The position numbers and the translations under genes are program-made. The notes under the pieces were generated by a model, which saw nothing but the letters and a program-made list of their open reading frames with translations, ran no database searches and had not been told where the DNA came from. Positions 16,718 to 25,786 of a stretch of DNA of 64,000 nt are shown here, piece after piece (within the stretch, counting starts at the first letter, position 1; the number at the start of each line of letters is the position of its first letter). This stretch comes from Pseudomonadota bacterium (GTDB lineage Bacteria > Pseudomonadota > Alphaproteobacteria > Rhizobiales > Xanthobacteraceae), in NCBI GenBank assembly GCA_023387735.1, contig JAEWHP010000044.1:136795-200794 (forward strand), read 5' to 3'.

Positions 16718-17599
16718 TCAGCCGAGACCCATCTTCTTGAAGGCCCTGGAGATATAGGAGCCCTTGTTCTCGCTCGGCTCAAGACCGCCCGACTTCACAA
16801 GATTATAGGCTTCCTTGTACCAGCGGCTGTCAGGAAAGTTGTGCCCAAGTACGGCTGCCGCGGTCTGCGCCTCGCCGACGATGCCAATCGACATATAGGC
16901 TTCCGTCAGCCGCGCCAGCGCTTCCTCGACATGCCGCGTGGTCTGGTAGCGGGTAACGACCGTCTTGAAGCGGTTGATGGCGGCGGTGTAGTCGCGCTTT
17001 TGCATGTAATAGCGGCCGACATCCATTTCCTTGCCGGCGAGCTGGTCGCGCGCGCCCTCGAGCTTGGCCTTGGCGGAGGTCGCATATTCCGAAGTCGGAT
17101 ATTTGCGAATCACCTCTTCCAGCGCCGCGATCGCCTTTTCGGTGCGGCCCTGGTCGCGCGAGATGTCCGGGATCTGGTCGTAGTGCGAGGCCGCAATCAA
17201 GTACTGCGCGTAGGCCGCGTCAGGACTGCCGGGATGCAGCGTGACGTAGCGCGTCGCGGCGCCGATGCAGCTGTCATAGTCGCCGGAATTGTAGAAGGAA
17301 TAGGCCGACATCAAGAGCGATTTGCGCGCCCAGTCCGAATAAGGATGCTGGCGATCGACTTCCTCGAATTTCTTCGAGGCCGCCTTGTTATCCTTGCGCT
17401 GGTTCATCAGGTACAAGCCCTCATTGTAGAGCTTGTCCGCCGGCTCCTCGACAAAGGTGTCGTCCTTGGCGGTGAACTTGTCCCACAGCGCGCCCGTGCC
17501 GCATCCACCGAGCGGAATGGCCAGCACGATCAGGCCCGCCGCCAGCCGCAGCGCGCGAAATGAAGTGCGTTGTTCGAGCGTCATACGCTGTGCCGACAT
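16718..17599 (-). CDS. bamD: Outer membrane protein assembly factor BamD (lipoprotein)
   Basis: A 293-residue lipoprotein of the BAM complex, which inserts beta-barrel proteins into the outer membrane. The start MSAQRMTLEQRTSFRALRLA leads into a hydrophobic segment and lipobox LAIPLGGC, so the mature protein is lipid-anchored at that Cys. The rest consists of TPR-like repeats (DNKAASKKFEEVDRQHPYSD, AIAALEEVIRKYPTSEYA, AINRFKTVVTRYQTTRH) typical of BamD. The open frame continues 45 codons further upstream without a lipobox-compatible start, so the ATG at 17599 is preferred (the ATG five codons on is possible). It follows lpxC in the usual alphaproteobacterial order. Confidence 0.93.
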   Translation of the reverse strand: MSAQRMTLEQRTSFRALRLAAGLIVLAIPLGGCGTGALWDKFTAKDDTFVEEPADKLYNEGLYLMNQRKDNKAASKKFEEVDRQHPYSDWARKSLLMSAYSFYNSGDYDSCIGAATRYVTLHPGSPDAAYAQYLIAASHYDQIPDISRDQGRTEKAIAALEEVIRKYPTSEYATSAKAKLEGARDQLAGKEMDVGRYYMQKRDYTAAINRFKTVVTRYQTTRHVEEALARLTEAYMSIGIVGEAQTAAAVLGHNFPDSRWYKEAYNLVKSGGLEPSENKGSYISRAFKKMGLG

Positions 17600-17887
17600 G
17601 GAAATGAGACGCCTCTGGTGCGGATGGTAACGGAACCGGTCCGTCGATGAACCGCGGTCATGGACACAACTCCCCCGCCCGCGACGCTGCAAACGTGCCA
17701 TCGCGGGCCTGTGTAGCCGAAAAGTGGTCCCCAACCAACCGAATACGCAGGCAATTCGCCCGGATTAAGGCGGCAGGAAACCGTCGTTACCAATTGTGGT
17801 TACTGGGGAAATTGGAACTGCCGGGCTGTGGACAGTTCAGGGCAGTTTCAGAGAAGTGAACGCTTGAGACCGTTTCGCACGCAAGCG

Positions 17888-18847
17888 TCAGGATACGTCC
17901 GGGCCGTAGGCGGGAGCGATCATACCACCCACCATGCCGGCGCCGGCCTCGACCTGGCTGCGGGGACGGCGTGCCGGTTCGCTGTCGACTATCCGCCAGG
18001 CGCTGCGATCGGCCAGCAGGGCGGTGAGGACGGCGTGGTTCAGCTTGTGGCCGCCGCGTACCGAACGATAGGCACCGAGCAGCGGCAATCCGGCCAAAGC
18101 GAGATCGCCGATCGCATCCAGCACCTTGTGGCGGACGCATTCATCGCGGTAGCGCAGCCCTTCCGGGTTGAGCAGCAATTGGTCGTCGAATACCACCGAA
18201 TTCTCGAACGAAGCGCCAAGCGCGAAGCCCGCCTTCCACAGCCGCGCGGTGTCGTTCATGAAGCCGAAGGTCCGTGCGCGGGAAACCTCGCGGCGGAAGC
18301 TTTCGGGGCTGAGATCGAGCGAGAAATTCTGGCGGCCGATCACAGGATTGACGAAGTCGATTTCGATCTCGGCGCGGAAGCCGCCCACATGGGGACGCAA
18401 CTCGCCGAAGCTGTCGCCGATCGCGACCTGCACCGGCTTCAGGACCTGAATGAAACGGCGGGCGGCGGACTGGGTGACGATGCCGGCCTGGTCGATGGCG
18501 GCGACGAAGGCAGCCGCGCTGCCGTCCATGATCGGAACTTCGGGGCCGTCGACTTCGATGGTGGCGTTGTCGACGCCCATGCCACGCAAGGCTGCGAGCA
18601 CATGCTCGGCGGTGGAAACCAACGGGCCTTCCCGATCACCCAGAACGGTAGCAAGGTCGGTGGCGATGACGGATTCGGCAAGCGCAGGAACTTCGCGGTC
18701 GGCGTCATCGAGGCCGGTGCGGACAAAAATAAAACCTGCATCGATTGGTGCAGGCCCGAGCGTAAGGCTGACAGGTGAACCAGAGTGAACGCCGACACCC
18801 GTCACGGTGGCTTGCGACCGAAGCGTGGTTTGACGGCTGAATTTCAT
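17888..18847 (-). CDS. lpxC: UDP-3-O-acyl-N-acetylglucosamine deacetylase
   Basis: A 319-residue zinc enzyme making the first committed step of lipid A synthesis. It begins KFSRQTTLRSQATVTGVGVHSG, a standard LpxC opening; zinc ligands are the His in STAEHVLAALRG and the His/Asp in RHKVLDAIGDLALAG; the catalytic C-terminal His is in GGHKLNHAVLTALL; IMDGSAAAFVAAI is the conserved substrate-channel stretch. Normal length (E. coli 305) with a short extra tail. Lies between ftsZ and bamD, 289 bases from the latter. Confidence 0.96.
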   Translation of the reverse strand: MKFSRQTTLRSQATVTGVGVHSGSPVSLTLGPAPIDAGFIFVRTGLDDADREVPALAESVIATDLATVLGDREGPLVSTAEHVLAALRGMGVDNATIEVDGPEVPIMDGSAAAFVAAIDQAGIVTQSAARRFIQVLKPVQVAIGDSFGELRPHVGGFRAEIEIDFVNPVIGRQNFSLDLSPESFRREVSRARTFGFMNDTARLWKAGFALGASFENSVVFDDQLLLNPEGLRYRDECVRHKVLDAIGDLALAGLPLLGAYRSVRGGHKLNHAVLTALLADRSAWRIVDSEPARRPRSQVEAGAGMVGGMIAPAYGPDVS

Positions 18848-19139
18848 TCGTAATCGCCCACTACCCGACTTAACCCAAAGACTTAAACCGTGCTTTCGCG
18901 TCGATTCGCGCTCTAGGCATCCCCAAGTCTGGGCAGACCATAATCACTGCCCCCAAGCGTACAACTCACGCTTTTTTACGGATTGTTACCCTATCTCTGC
19001 CGCATTCGCGCCAAGCCTTCATCAAGTTTCGGCGCGGCCCCACAGGTTATCCACGGCTATAGCTAACCACGAAATACATAATTAATGATTTAAAATCAGT
19101 TGGTTGAGCGACCGGTCACCGCCCGGTCCCCCATAACAG

Positions 19140-19170
19140 AAAAGGGCCCCAACTGTGTCAGCGGGGCCCT
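19140..19170 (-). terminator. Rho-independent terminator after ftsZ
   Basis: On the minus strand AGGGCCCC / GGGGCCCT form an 8-pair GC stem with a 12-base loop, followed by TTTT. It lies 28 bases beyond the ftsZ stop and implies that lpxC has its own promoter in the 290 bases that follow. Confidence 0.85.
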
Positions 19171-19197
19171 CTCCGGTCGTCGGAATTGTAACAAACT

Positions 19198-21006
19198 TCA
19201 GTTTGCCTGCCGCCTCAGGAAGGCGGGGATATCAAGATGGTCGTCGCCCTGTGGCGCTGGGGCAACAGGTGCGGGGCGGCCGTGGGTGTCCAAACCCTGG
19301 GGCGCGGGACGTTTTGCATACTCCGATACCGGGTCATGATTCGCCATTTGCTGGGAAACCGTCCGCTGCGGCTTGCGCTCGGGTAGCGGCGCCATGGCAG
19401 GTCCGGAGGCGCGTGCGGCGATCGGCGGCTCGGACTCCTCGTCGCGGCGGCCGAGGCCGACATTGGCGAGGCGCTGCAACAGCGACAGCTTGGACTTCTG
19501 CGGGTGCTCCTCCTCGCCATCACCGCGGGCCTGCCGGATCTCGGCCTGCGCCGGCATCGGCAGATCCTCGAACTTGGGCATCCGCGGGGTGCGGAGCGGC
19601 GCACGCTCGGCCGCCTGCGGGATGAAGGTCTCCGGCGGCGCAGCCGGCTCGACCGGCTCGGCTCGGGCGGCCTCCTTGTGCGGATCGGGGAACAGCGACG
19701 GCTTCTGGGCAATCGGGCGAACCGTGACGTCGCCATACGACGCGGGCTGGATCGGCGCCTGCTGCGCGGGCTCCGGCGAGACCGCGGCAGCGATCGCGGC
19801 AAGCGCTGCGCGCTCCACATTTCGCGGCGGTGCGGCGGGCGGCGGGGCAGCCGCGGCCAGCGCCTGTGCCTGCTGCGCAACCGCCGGCTCGAGCTTCTGC
19901 GCGCGTTCGGCCAGGCGGGCATTGTCGGCGCGCAGACGGGCGGTCAGTTCGGCCAGCCGGTTGTCCGGCGACGCGGGAGTAGCGGGAGCAGCCGCAGGGG
20001 TCGCGACAGCCGACGCGGTGGTCTGGTTGCGCGCGATTTGCGCCTGCTCGATGCCGGTGGCGACGACGGAGACGCGGATGATGCCATCCAGGTTCTCGTC
20101 GAAGGTGGCGCCGACGATGATGTTGGCGTCCTGATCGACCTCCTCGCGGATCCGGGTGGCGGCTTCGTCGACTTCGAACAGCGTGAGGTCCTTGCCGCCG
20201 GTGATCGAGATCAGCAGGCCGCGGGCGCCCTTCATCGAGGAATCGTCGATCAGCGGATTGGCGATCGCAGCTTCTGCCGCCGTCAGCGCGCGCTTGTCGC
20301 CGGTCGCCTCGCCGGTTCCCATCATTGCCTTGCCCATCTCGCGCATCACGGCACGGACGTCGGCGAAGTCGAGATTGATCAAACCTTCCTTCACCATCAG
20401 ATCGGTGATGCAGGCGACGCCCGAGTAGAGCACCTGGTCGGCCATCGCGAAGGCATCGGCGAAGGTGGTCTTCTCGTTGGCGACCCGGAACAGGTTCTGG
20501 TTCGGGATGATCAGGAGCGTGTCGACCACCTTGTGCAGTTCGGCAATGCCGGACTCGGCGGTGCGCATGCGGCGCGCGCCTTCGAAGTGGAACGGCTTGG
20601 TCACCACGCCGACGGTGAGGATGCCCATTTCGCGCGCGGTCTTGGCAATTACAGGGGCTGCACCGGTGCCGGTACCGCCGCCCATGCCGGCGGTGACGAA
20701 CACCATGTTGGCGCCGGTGAGATGGTCGCGGAGTTCGTCGAGGACCTCCTGCGCCGCCGCCGCGCCGACATCAGGCTGCGATCCCGCGCCGAGGCCCTGG
20801 GTCACCTGCGTGCCCATCTGCACGATGCGCTGCGCCTTCGACATCGTGAGCGCCTGCGCATCCGTATTGGCGACGACGAAATCGACGCCCTGCAGCCCGG
20901 CCGTGATCATGTTGTTGACGGCATTACCGCCAGCTCCACCGACGCCGAAGACGGTAATCCGCGGTTTCAACTCGCTGATGTCAGGGGGTGTCAGATTGAG
21001 TGCCAT
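19198..21006 (-). CDS. ftsZ: Cell division protein FtsZ (long-tailed)
   Basis: A 602-residue tubulin-like GTPase forming the division ring. GTP-binding elements: GVGGAGGNAVNNM near residue 20, FVTAGMGGGTGTGAAP with the tubulin signature near 108, and the T7 loop region NLDFADVRAVM. After the ~320-residue core comes a ~270-residue Ala/Pro-rich disordered tail, far longer than in E. coli (383 total), ending with the conserved partner-binding peptide IPAFLRRQ at 593-600. Such tails are known in Rhizobiales/Caulobacterales. A terminator follows. Co-directional with ftsA (88-base gap). Confidence 0.97.
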   Translation of the reverse strand: MALNLTPPDISELKPRITVFGVGGAGGNAVNNMITAGLQGVDFVVANTDAQALTMSKAQRIVQMGTQVTQGLGAGSQPDVGAAAAQEVLDELRDHLTGANMVFVTAGMGGGTGTGAAPVIAKTAREMGILTVGVVTKPFHFEGARRMRTAESGIAELHKVVDTLLIIPNQNLFRVANEKTTFADAFAMADQVLYSGVACITDLMVKEGLINLDFADVRAVMREMGKAMMGTGEATGDKRALTAAEAAIANPLIDDSSMKGARGLLISITGGKDLTLFEVDEAATRIREEVDQDANIIVGATFDENLDGIIRVSVVATGIEQAQIARNQTTASAVATPAAAPATPASPDNRLAELTARLRADNARLAERAQKLEPAVAQQAQALAAAAPPPAAPPRNVERAALAAIAAAVSPEPAQQAPIQPASYGDVTVRPIAQKPSLFPDPHKEAARAEPVEPAAPPETFIPQAAERAPLRTPRMPKFEDLPMPAQAEIRQARGDGEEEHPQKSKLSLLQRLANVGLGRRDEESEPPIAARASGPAMAPLPERKPQRTVSQQMANHDPVSEYAKRPAPQGLDTHGRPAPVAPAPQGDDHLDIPAFLRRQAN

Positions 21007-21094
21007 GGTTGCCTCTCTTACGACGCGCGCTTTGGTTCGCCTCGGCCGGCGGCCGCGACATTTGGTGAAAATCGTTTGGTTACTGGTCCGGTCA

Positions 21095-22414
21095 TCAGAA
21101 GCCCTCGCGCAGCCATCGTCCGACCTTTCCGAAATAGCCGTCAGTCCCTGTCCTGAGCTGCCGCGTATGCCGCGGTTCTACGTGTTCCAGATGAGCGTAT
21201 TGCGGATAGACCAGGAGGCCTGCAGGCACCGCGAACGATGCGCTCTTGGCCTCGCTGGGCAGCCGGCCGAAGCCCAGCGGACGGCCGATCCGGACCGGCC
21301 GGTTGAGGATGCGGGTGGCGAGTTCAACCGTGCCGGTGAGTTGCGAGGCGCCGCCGCTCAAGACAACCCGCGCCCGCGGCTCTGCCGCAAAGGGGGAATC
21401 CCGGAGCCGGTCCCGGACCATTTCAAAAATCTCCTCGGCGCGATGCCGGACGATGTTCGCGATCGTGGCGCGCGAGACGATCTGCGGCCCGTCGTGTTCC
21501 TCGCTTGCGGAGGGAACAGACATGAGCTCACGCGCGTCGGACCCGCCGGTCAGCACGGTGCCGTATAAAGTCTTGATTCGCTCGGCATCCGCAATGCATG
21601 CGCCGACGCCGCGTGCAAGATCCATCGTGACGTGATGCCCACCTAATGCAAATCCGCTAGCATGAACGAAGCGTCCGCCCGAATAGGTCGCAATCGTGGT
21701 CGAACCGGCTCCCATTTCGACGACGGCAGCACCGAGATCGGCCTCGTCGTCCGTCAGTACCGACAGACCTGCGACATAAGGACTCGCCGCCATCGCCTCG
21801 ACATTGAGGTGGCAGCGCTCGACCACCAGCATCAAATTGCGGGCCACGGTGGCATCCACCGTCACCACCTGCATGTCGACGCCGAACTGCCGCGCGAGCA
21901 TGCCGCGGGGATCGCGGATGCCCTTCACGCCATCGAGCGCATAGCCGACCGGGAGTGCGTGCAGCACCGTGCGGCCCTCGCCGGTGGCGTGGCGCATGCC
22001 GGTGGATGTCACCCGGATGACGTCGTCGGGCGTGACCGAACCGCCGCGAATGTCGGCTGCGGCCTCGACCAGCTGGCCCTGCAACCGGCCGCCGGAAACC
22101 GACAGCAGAACCGACTCGACGCGAACCTTGGCCATGCGCTCGGCCAGCGCCACCGCCTGGCGCACCGTCTGCTCGCATTCGGCGAGATCGACCACCGCGC
22201 CGGCCTTGACGCCGCGCGACTGGATCTGGCTGTAACCGATCAGCTCCACCGCATGGGTGCGGCCGCGCAGCGCGTCGCTCGGCGGCGACGGCTTCAGCCG
22301 CGCGATCATGCAGGCGACCTTGTGGGTGCCGATGTCGAGCGACGCCACCAGCGCGGTTCGCTTGTGGTCGACCGGGCGCGTCTTCGGGGTCTGGTTGCGA
22401 TCGAGGCCGGTCAT
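21095..22414 (-). CDS. ftsA: Cell division protein FtsA
   Basis: A 439-residue actin-fold ATPase that tethers FtsZ to the membrane. LVASLDIGTHKVACMIARL is the phosphate-1 motif; the 1C domain follows; AAVVEMGAGSTTIATYSGGR is phosphate-2 and VVLSGGASQLTGTVELA the adenosine motif. The C-terminal FGKVGRWLREGF is the amphipathic membrane-targeting helix. Its ATG overlaps the ftsQ stop (ATGA), indicating translational coupling. Confidence 0.96.
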   Translation of the reverse strand: MTGLDRNQTPKTRPVDHKRTALVASLDIGTHKVACMIARLKPSPPSDALRGRTHAVELIGYSQIQSRGVKAGAVVDLAECEQTVRQAVALAERMAKVRVESVLLSVSGGRLQGQLVEAAADIRGGSVTPDDVIRVTSTGMRHATGEGRTVLHALPVGYALDGVKGIRDPRGMLARQFGVDMQVVTVDATVARNLMLVVERCHLNVEAMAASPYVAGLSVLTDDEADLGAAVVEMGAGSTTIATYSGGRFVHASGFALGGHHVTMDLARGVGACIADAERIKTLYGTVLTGGSDARELMSVPSASEEHDGPQIVSRATIANIVRHRAEEIFEMVRDRLRDSPFAAEPRARVVLSGGASQLTGTVELATRILNRPVRIGRPLGFGRLPSEAKSASFAVPAGLLVYPQYAHLEHVEPRHTRQLRTGTDGYFGKVGRWLREGF

Positions 22415-23397
22415 GCGTCACCGGCCTTTTTCTTCGGCTTCTTTTCCTTGAACAGCTCCTCGCGGGCTTTTGCCGCGTCTTCGGACAATTGCACGGTGAG
22501 CCGGTCCGGCAGGCGCATGTCGACGGCGACGATGTCGCGCGAGAACAGCCGGTCGTCCTGGTCGAGCTTGCTCAGAAGCGCCAGCGCATTGCCGACATCG
22601 TTCTCGGGCAGCCGGATATCGAGCCCATCCTTGAGCCGCAGGTTCCAGCGGCGTTCGCCGACGTAGATTGCAGCCTTGGTCACGGAACGCACTTGCGGAT
22701 AGCGATCGAGCAACGCGAGGAAATCGCGCGCCCTGGAATCGGCACCCTTCCCGACGACCAGCGGCAGCGTCGCGAAACGGCGGGACATATAGGGCTCCAG
22801 CACCGCGCCGTCTTCCGCGATCACCGCCAGCCGGCCGTCCTGCTGCCACAGCGCGAACGCCGTGCGCTCGACGATGTCGATCTGCAGCCGCCCGGGATAG
22901 AGCTTGAGGATGGTCGCGTCCGCGATCCAGGGATTGGCCTTGAGCCTGTCGCGCACGGTTTCGGCATCGAGGAACAAGAGCGACGAGCGGCCGCTGACGC
23001 CGCCGATCGCGAGCACCTCGTCCTGGCTCAATTGCCTGCGGCCGTTGATGGCGACCGTGGTGATGCGGAAGCCGGCCGAATTGGCCAGCGCATTGCGGGT
23101 ATCGCTCAGCCCCGCCATGAACTCATCGACATGGCCGCCCTTGACGATGCCAAGCCCGGTGCTGCCGAGCAGCATCAGCACGGTCAGCGCGATACCCGTG
23201 CGGTTCGGAAGGTAACGCTCGACCAGACGCACCAGGCGATTTGGCGGCGCGCGATCGATCAGCGGCTTCGCGGGCACACGCGCACGACGGCCCAACCGCT
23301 CGCGCAGCAGCACGCCCGCCCCAATTGCGGCGGCTTTCAGGTCAGCTTGGGGCCTCAGCGATCTTTTCGACCGAGCGAGGCGTCCTGCACCATCCAT
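22411..23397 (-). CDS. ftsQ: Cell division protein FtsQ
   Basis: A bitopic division protein of about 328 residues. A basic cytoplasmic region (RSKRSLRPQADLK ... RLVRLVERYLPNRTG) precedes one transmembrane helix (IALTVLMLLGSTGLGIV) and the POTRA domain (FRITTVAINGRRQLSQDEVL ... NPWIADATILKLYPGRLQI), then the FtsQ beta domain; the C-terminus is Lys-rich (KEKKPKKKAGDA). I prefer the ATG at 23397; the frame stays open to 23526, so a 371-residue form is possible. The stop overlaps the ftsA start. Confidence 0.92.
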   Translation of the reverse strand: MDGAGRLARSKRSLRPQADLKAAAIGAGVLLRERLGRRARVPAKPLIDRAPPNRLVRLVERYLPNRTGIALTVLMLLGSTGLGIVKGGHVDEFMAGLSDTRNALANSAGFRITTVAINGRRQLSQDEVLAIGGVSGRSSLLFLDAETVRDRLKANPWIADATILKLYPGRLQIDIVERTAFALWQQDGRLAVIAEDGAVLEPYMSRRFATLPLVVGKGADSRARDFLALLDRYPQVRSVTKAAIYVGERRWNLRLKDGLDIRLPENDVGNALALLSKLDQDDRLFSRDIVAVDMRLPDRLTVQLSEDAAKAREELFKEKKPKKKAGDA

Positions 23398-23707
23398 TGC
23401 ACGAGCCTGTCCAAGTGTTGTTTCCGCAAGGTTTTTTGCGGGTTCGGCACAAATAGCGTCTCGGGCTTGCCGGAACTTGGTGCTGATCTGAAGTCGGAAC
23501 AGCGCGGCCCGGCAGCCAAGCGCCACATGCGCCGCCAGCGTTAACCTTCGGACTTCCTGGTAAACAAAGTGTAAATTCGGGAAGGGCGCGACGCGCTTTG
23601 GGGCGTCTTTTGAGGGGTTTGCCCCACATTTCTTAGGATTTTAGCAATTAATCCTTGGGTGAGGTTAGTTCCGGGTTAACGAGCCGTTAATCGCCCGCCA
23701 CCCCCGT
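23398..23707. other. ftsQ upstream region
   Basis: 310 bases between ddl and ftsQ without a gene of its own (its first third could be ftsQ coding if the longer start is used). It is AT-richer than its surroundings and holds the CtrA-like boxes listed next, so I read it as the ftsQAZ promoter region. Confidence 0.6.
23665..23690 (-). promoter_or_regulatory. Two overlapping CtrA-like boxes upstream of ftsQ
   Basis: The pattern is TTAG-N7-TTAA-N7-TTAA: the right pair (23676-23690) is a perfect match to the CtrA consensus TTAA-N7-TTAA and the left pair has one mismatch. In Caulobacter crescentus CtrA controls ftsQA and ftsZ transcription, so a CtrA-dependent promoter for ftsQAZ is a natural inference here. 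Confidence 0.6.
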
Positions 23708-24700
23708 TCACAGCCGCGCGCGGCTGCGCCGTTCGGCCAGCGTGACCTGTTCGCGGAGAAAATCCACGAATGCGATCCCCTGCGCGTTGAGCGCTTTCGG
23801 ATACAGCGATGCTGCCGTTAGCCCCGGTAACGTGTTGGTTTCCAGGTAAATCGGCCCCTTCGCGGAAACGATGAAGTCGGACCTCGAATAGCCGCTGCAC
23901 GACAACGCCCGATGCGCCCGCAGCGCCTGGTCCATGAGGGCCGCGCTGATCTCCGGCGCGAATCGGCCCGGGCAGATCTCCTGGGTCGATTTCAACAGGT
24001 ACTTCGCGGTGTAGTCGAAGGTGCCCTCGCCCGGCACGATCTCGATCGGCGGCAGCGCGAGCACCGTGCCGTCCGGCCGCTCCAGCACGCCGCAGGTCGC
24101 CTCGACGCCCGCGACGAACGGCTCGATCACATATTCCTCGGTCCTGGCGGCGTTGCGCACGGCGACGAGGTCCTGTTTCGCATTGACGAAGATCAGGCCA
24201 TAGCTCGATCCGTCGCGCGCCGGCTTGGCGATCAGCCTGCCGTATTCGGCAAACGCCGCGTCGAGATTGGCCAGTTCGATGCCGGCCGGCGCCGTTACGC
24301 CCGCAAAGGCCGCGAATCGCTTGGCCGCCACCTTGTCGAAGGCGAGGTTCGACGACGCCGAGCCGGATCCGGTGAAGGGAATCCCGCGCAGTTCGCACAT
24401 CGCCTGCAGTTCGCCGTTCTCGGCCCGGCCGCCATGCAGGCCGAGCACCAGCACGCGATCCTCGTCCCGCGCCTTGTCGAGCGCCGCCTCGAGCGGCAGA
24501 CCGGCGCTGTCCGGCTTGAATTCATCCTCGAACGGACGCGTGTGCGCGAGCAGTTTCTGCGAAACAACCCCATGCACAGTATCGGCGACGTCCCAGAACC
24601 ACAGATCGGCTTCGGGCAAGGCCCGGTGCAGCGCCTGCGCGCTCGCGACCGAAACCAGGCGCTCCTTGTTGGTGCCGCCAAAGAGAATGGTGATCCGCAT
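23708..24700 (-). CDS. ddl: D-alanine--D-alanine ligase
   Basis: A 330-residue ATP-grasp enzyme making the D-Ala-D-Ala dipeptide for MurF. Visible features: N-terminal ILFGGTNKERLVS (substrate Glu replaced in position by KERLVS), VLGLHGGRAENGELQAMCEL (H-G loop), the ATP-binding strand GRLIAKPARDGSSYG, EYVIEPFV, and the metal-binding IYLETNTLPGLTAASLYPKA. Acidic/Asn metal ligands are present. Its place between murB and ftsQ is normal for the dcw cluster. A family A repeat separates it from murB. Confidence 0.93.
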   Translation of the reverse strand: MRITILFGGTNKERLVSVASAQALHRALPEADLWFWDVADTVHGVVSQKLLAHTRPFEDEFKPDSAGLPLEAALDKARDEDRVLVLGLHGGRAENGELQAMCELRGIPFTGSGSASSNLAFDKVAAKRFAAFAGVTAPAGIELANLDAAFAEYGRLIAKPARDGSSYGLIFVNAKQDLVAVRNAARTEEYVIEPFVAGVEATCGVLERPDGTVLALPPIEIVPGEGTFDYTAKYLLKSTQEICPGRFAPEISAALMDQALRAHRALSCSGYSRSDFIVSAKGPIYLETNTLPGLTAASLYPKALNAQGIAFVDFLREQVTLAERRSRARL

Positions 24701-24717
24701 TCGACCTCTACCTATCC

Positions 24718-24797
24718 GTCATTCCGGGGCGATGCGCAGCATCGAACCCGGAATCTCGAGATTCCGGGTCTGGTCCTTCGGACCATCCCGGAATGAC
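24718..24797. repeat. Palindromic repeat family A, copy 4
   Basis: 80 bases in the same orientation as copy 1, filling almost the whole gap between murB (stop 3 bases away) and ddl (start 17 bases away). No gene is associated with this copy. In an RNA spanning murB-ddl it would form a strong hairpin. Confidence 0.95.
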
Positions 24798-24800
24798 GAC

Positions 24801-25721
24801 CTAGATCGGAATCCCGATCCGCTTGATTTCCCAGTGTAGCTCGATTCCAGAATTCGCCTTAACCCGCTCGCGCACGGTTTCGCCCAGTGTTTCAATATCA
24901 TGGCCGGTGGCGTTACCGGTATTGATGAGGAAGTTGCAGTGCATCTCCGAGACTTGGGCGCCGCCGACGCGCAAGCCCCGGCAGCCGGCGGCATCGATCA
25001 GTTTCCAGGCACTGTTGCCGGGCGGGTTCTTGAAGGTAGAGCCGCCGGTCTTTTCGCGAATCGGCTGCGCGGTTTCGCGATGGGTCTGCACCTCGTTCAT
25101 CCGGGCGCGAATGGCCTCGGGGTCGGCGATGGCGCCGCGAAAGCGCGCGGAGGTGAAGATGACGGACGGATCGACGCCGCTGTTGCGGTAGACGAACTTC
25201 ATGCCGGCATTGTCGAAGACATGCTTGCTGCCGTCGCGGCCGATGCCGGTGGCCTCGATCAGCACGTCCTTGGTCTCGCCGCCATTGGCGCCGGCATTCA
25301 TCCGCAACGCGCCGCCGATGGTGCCGGGGATGCCGAAGAAGAACTCCATGCCGCCGATGTTGGCGGCGGCCGCGGTTTCGGCGACGCGCTTGTCGAGCGC
25401 GGCCGTGCCCGCGCTGACGACGTCGCCGGAGACCGAGACATCGCCGAACGCCCGCGGCGACAGCCGGATCACCACGCCTGCGATGCCGCCGTCGCGCACG
25501 ATCAGATTGGAGCCGACGCCGACGACGTAAACCGGTACCTCCTTTGCGAGGTGCTTGAGGAAATAGGCGAGATCATCCTGATCCGCCGGCGTAAACAGCA
25601 CCTGCGCGGGGCCGCCGACGCGAAACCAGGTCAACTCCGCCAGCGACTGGTTCGCCAGCAACCGCCCCCGCAGTTGCGGCATGGCGACCTTCAGTTCGGA
25701 GGTAATGTCGGGGAATGTCAA
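24801..25721 (-). CDS. murB: UDP-N-acetylenolpyruvoylglucosamine reductase
   Basis: A 306-residue flavoenzyme reducing UDP-GlcNAc-enolpyruvate to UDP-MurNAc. FAD-binding motifs VYVVGVGSNLIVRDGGIAG and FGIPGTIGGALRMNAGA are clear; the catalytic Ser is in EKTGGSTFKNPPG and the Glu in ISEMHCNFLIN-like context (VSEMHCNFLINTGNATG). It is a type I short-loop member. The start is probably the TTG at 25721 (MTFPDITSELK...), since the first ATG at 25682 would cut the conserved N-terminus. The upstream side is occupied by the GIY-YIG unit on the opposite strand, separating it from murC. Confidence 0.93.
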   Translation of the reverse strand: MTFPDITSELKVAMPQLRGRLLANQSLAELTWFRVGGPAQVLFTPADQDDLAYFLKHLAKEVPVYVVGVGSNLIVRDGGIAGVVIRLSPRAFGDVSVSGDVVSAGTAALDKRVAETAAAANIGGMEFFFGIPGTIGGALRMNAGANGGETKDVLIEATGIGRDGSKHVFDNAGMKFVYRNSGVDPSVIFTSARFRGAIADPEAIRARMNEVQTHRETAQPIREKTGGSTFKNPPGNSAWKLIDAAGCRGLRVGGAQVSEMHCNFLINTGNATGHDIETLGETVRERVKANSGIELHWEIKRIGIPI

Positions 25722-25737
25722 GAAAGCTCTCTCAACT

Positions 25738-25773
25738 CGTCATGGCCGGGCTTGTCCCGGCCATCCACGTCTT
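25738..25773. repeat. Palindromic repeat family B, left flank of GIY-YIG unit 2
   Basis: 36 bases containing the hairpin ATGGCCGGG-CTTGT-CCCGGCCAT. It is an exact inverted copy of 26077-26112. Located 16 bases upstream of murB. Confidence 0.95.
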
Positions 25774-25786
25774 GCAGACTATCCGC

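Noticed and set aside
24718..24797. Repeat A copies as rho-independent terminators
   Set aside because: They form strong hairpins but lack U tracts, and they lie between genes expected to be co-transcribed.
25715..25786. N-terminal extension of the second GIY-YIG protein
   Set aside because: The 24 extra codons are translation through repeat B and are not shared with the homologue at 14437.
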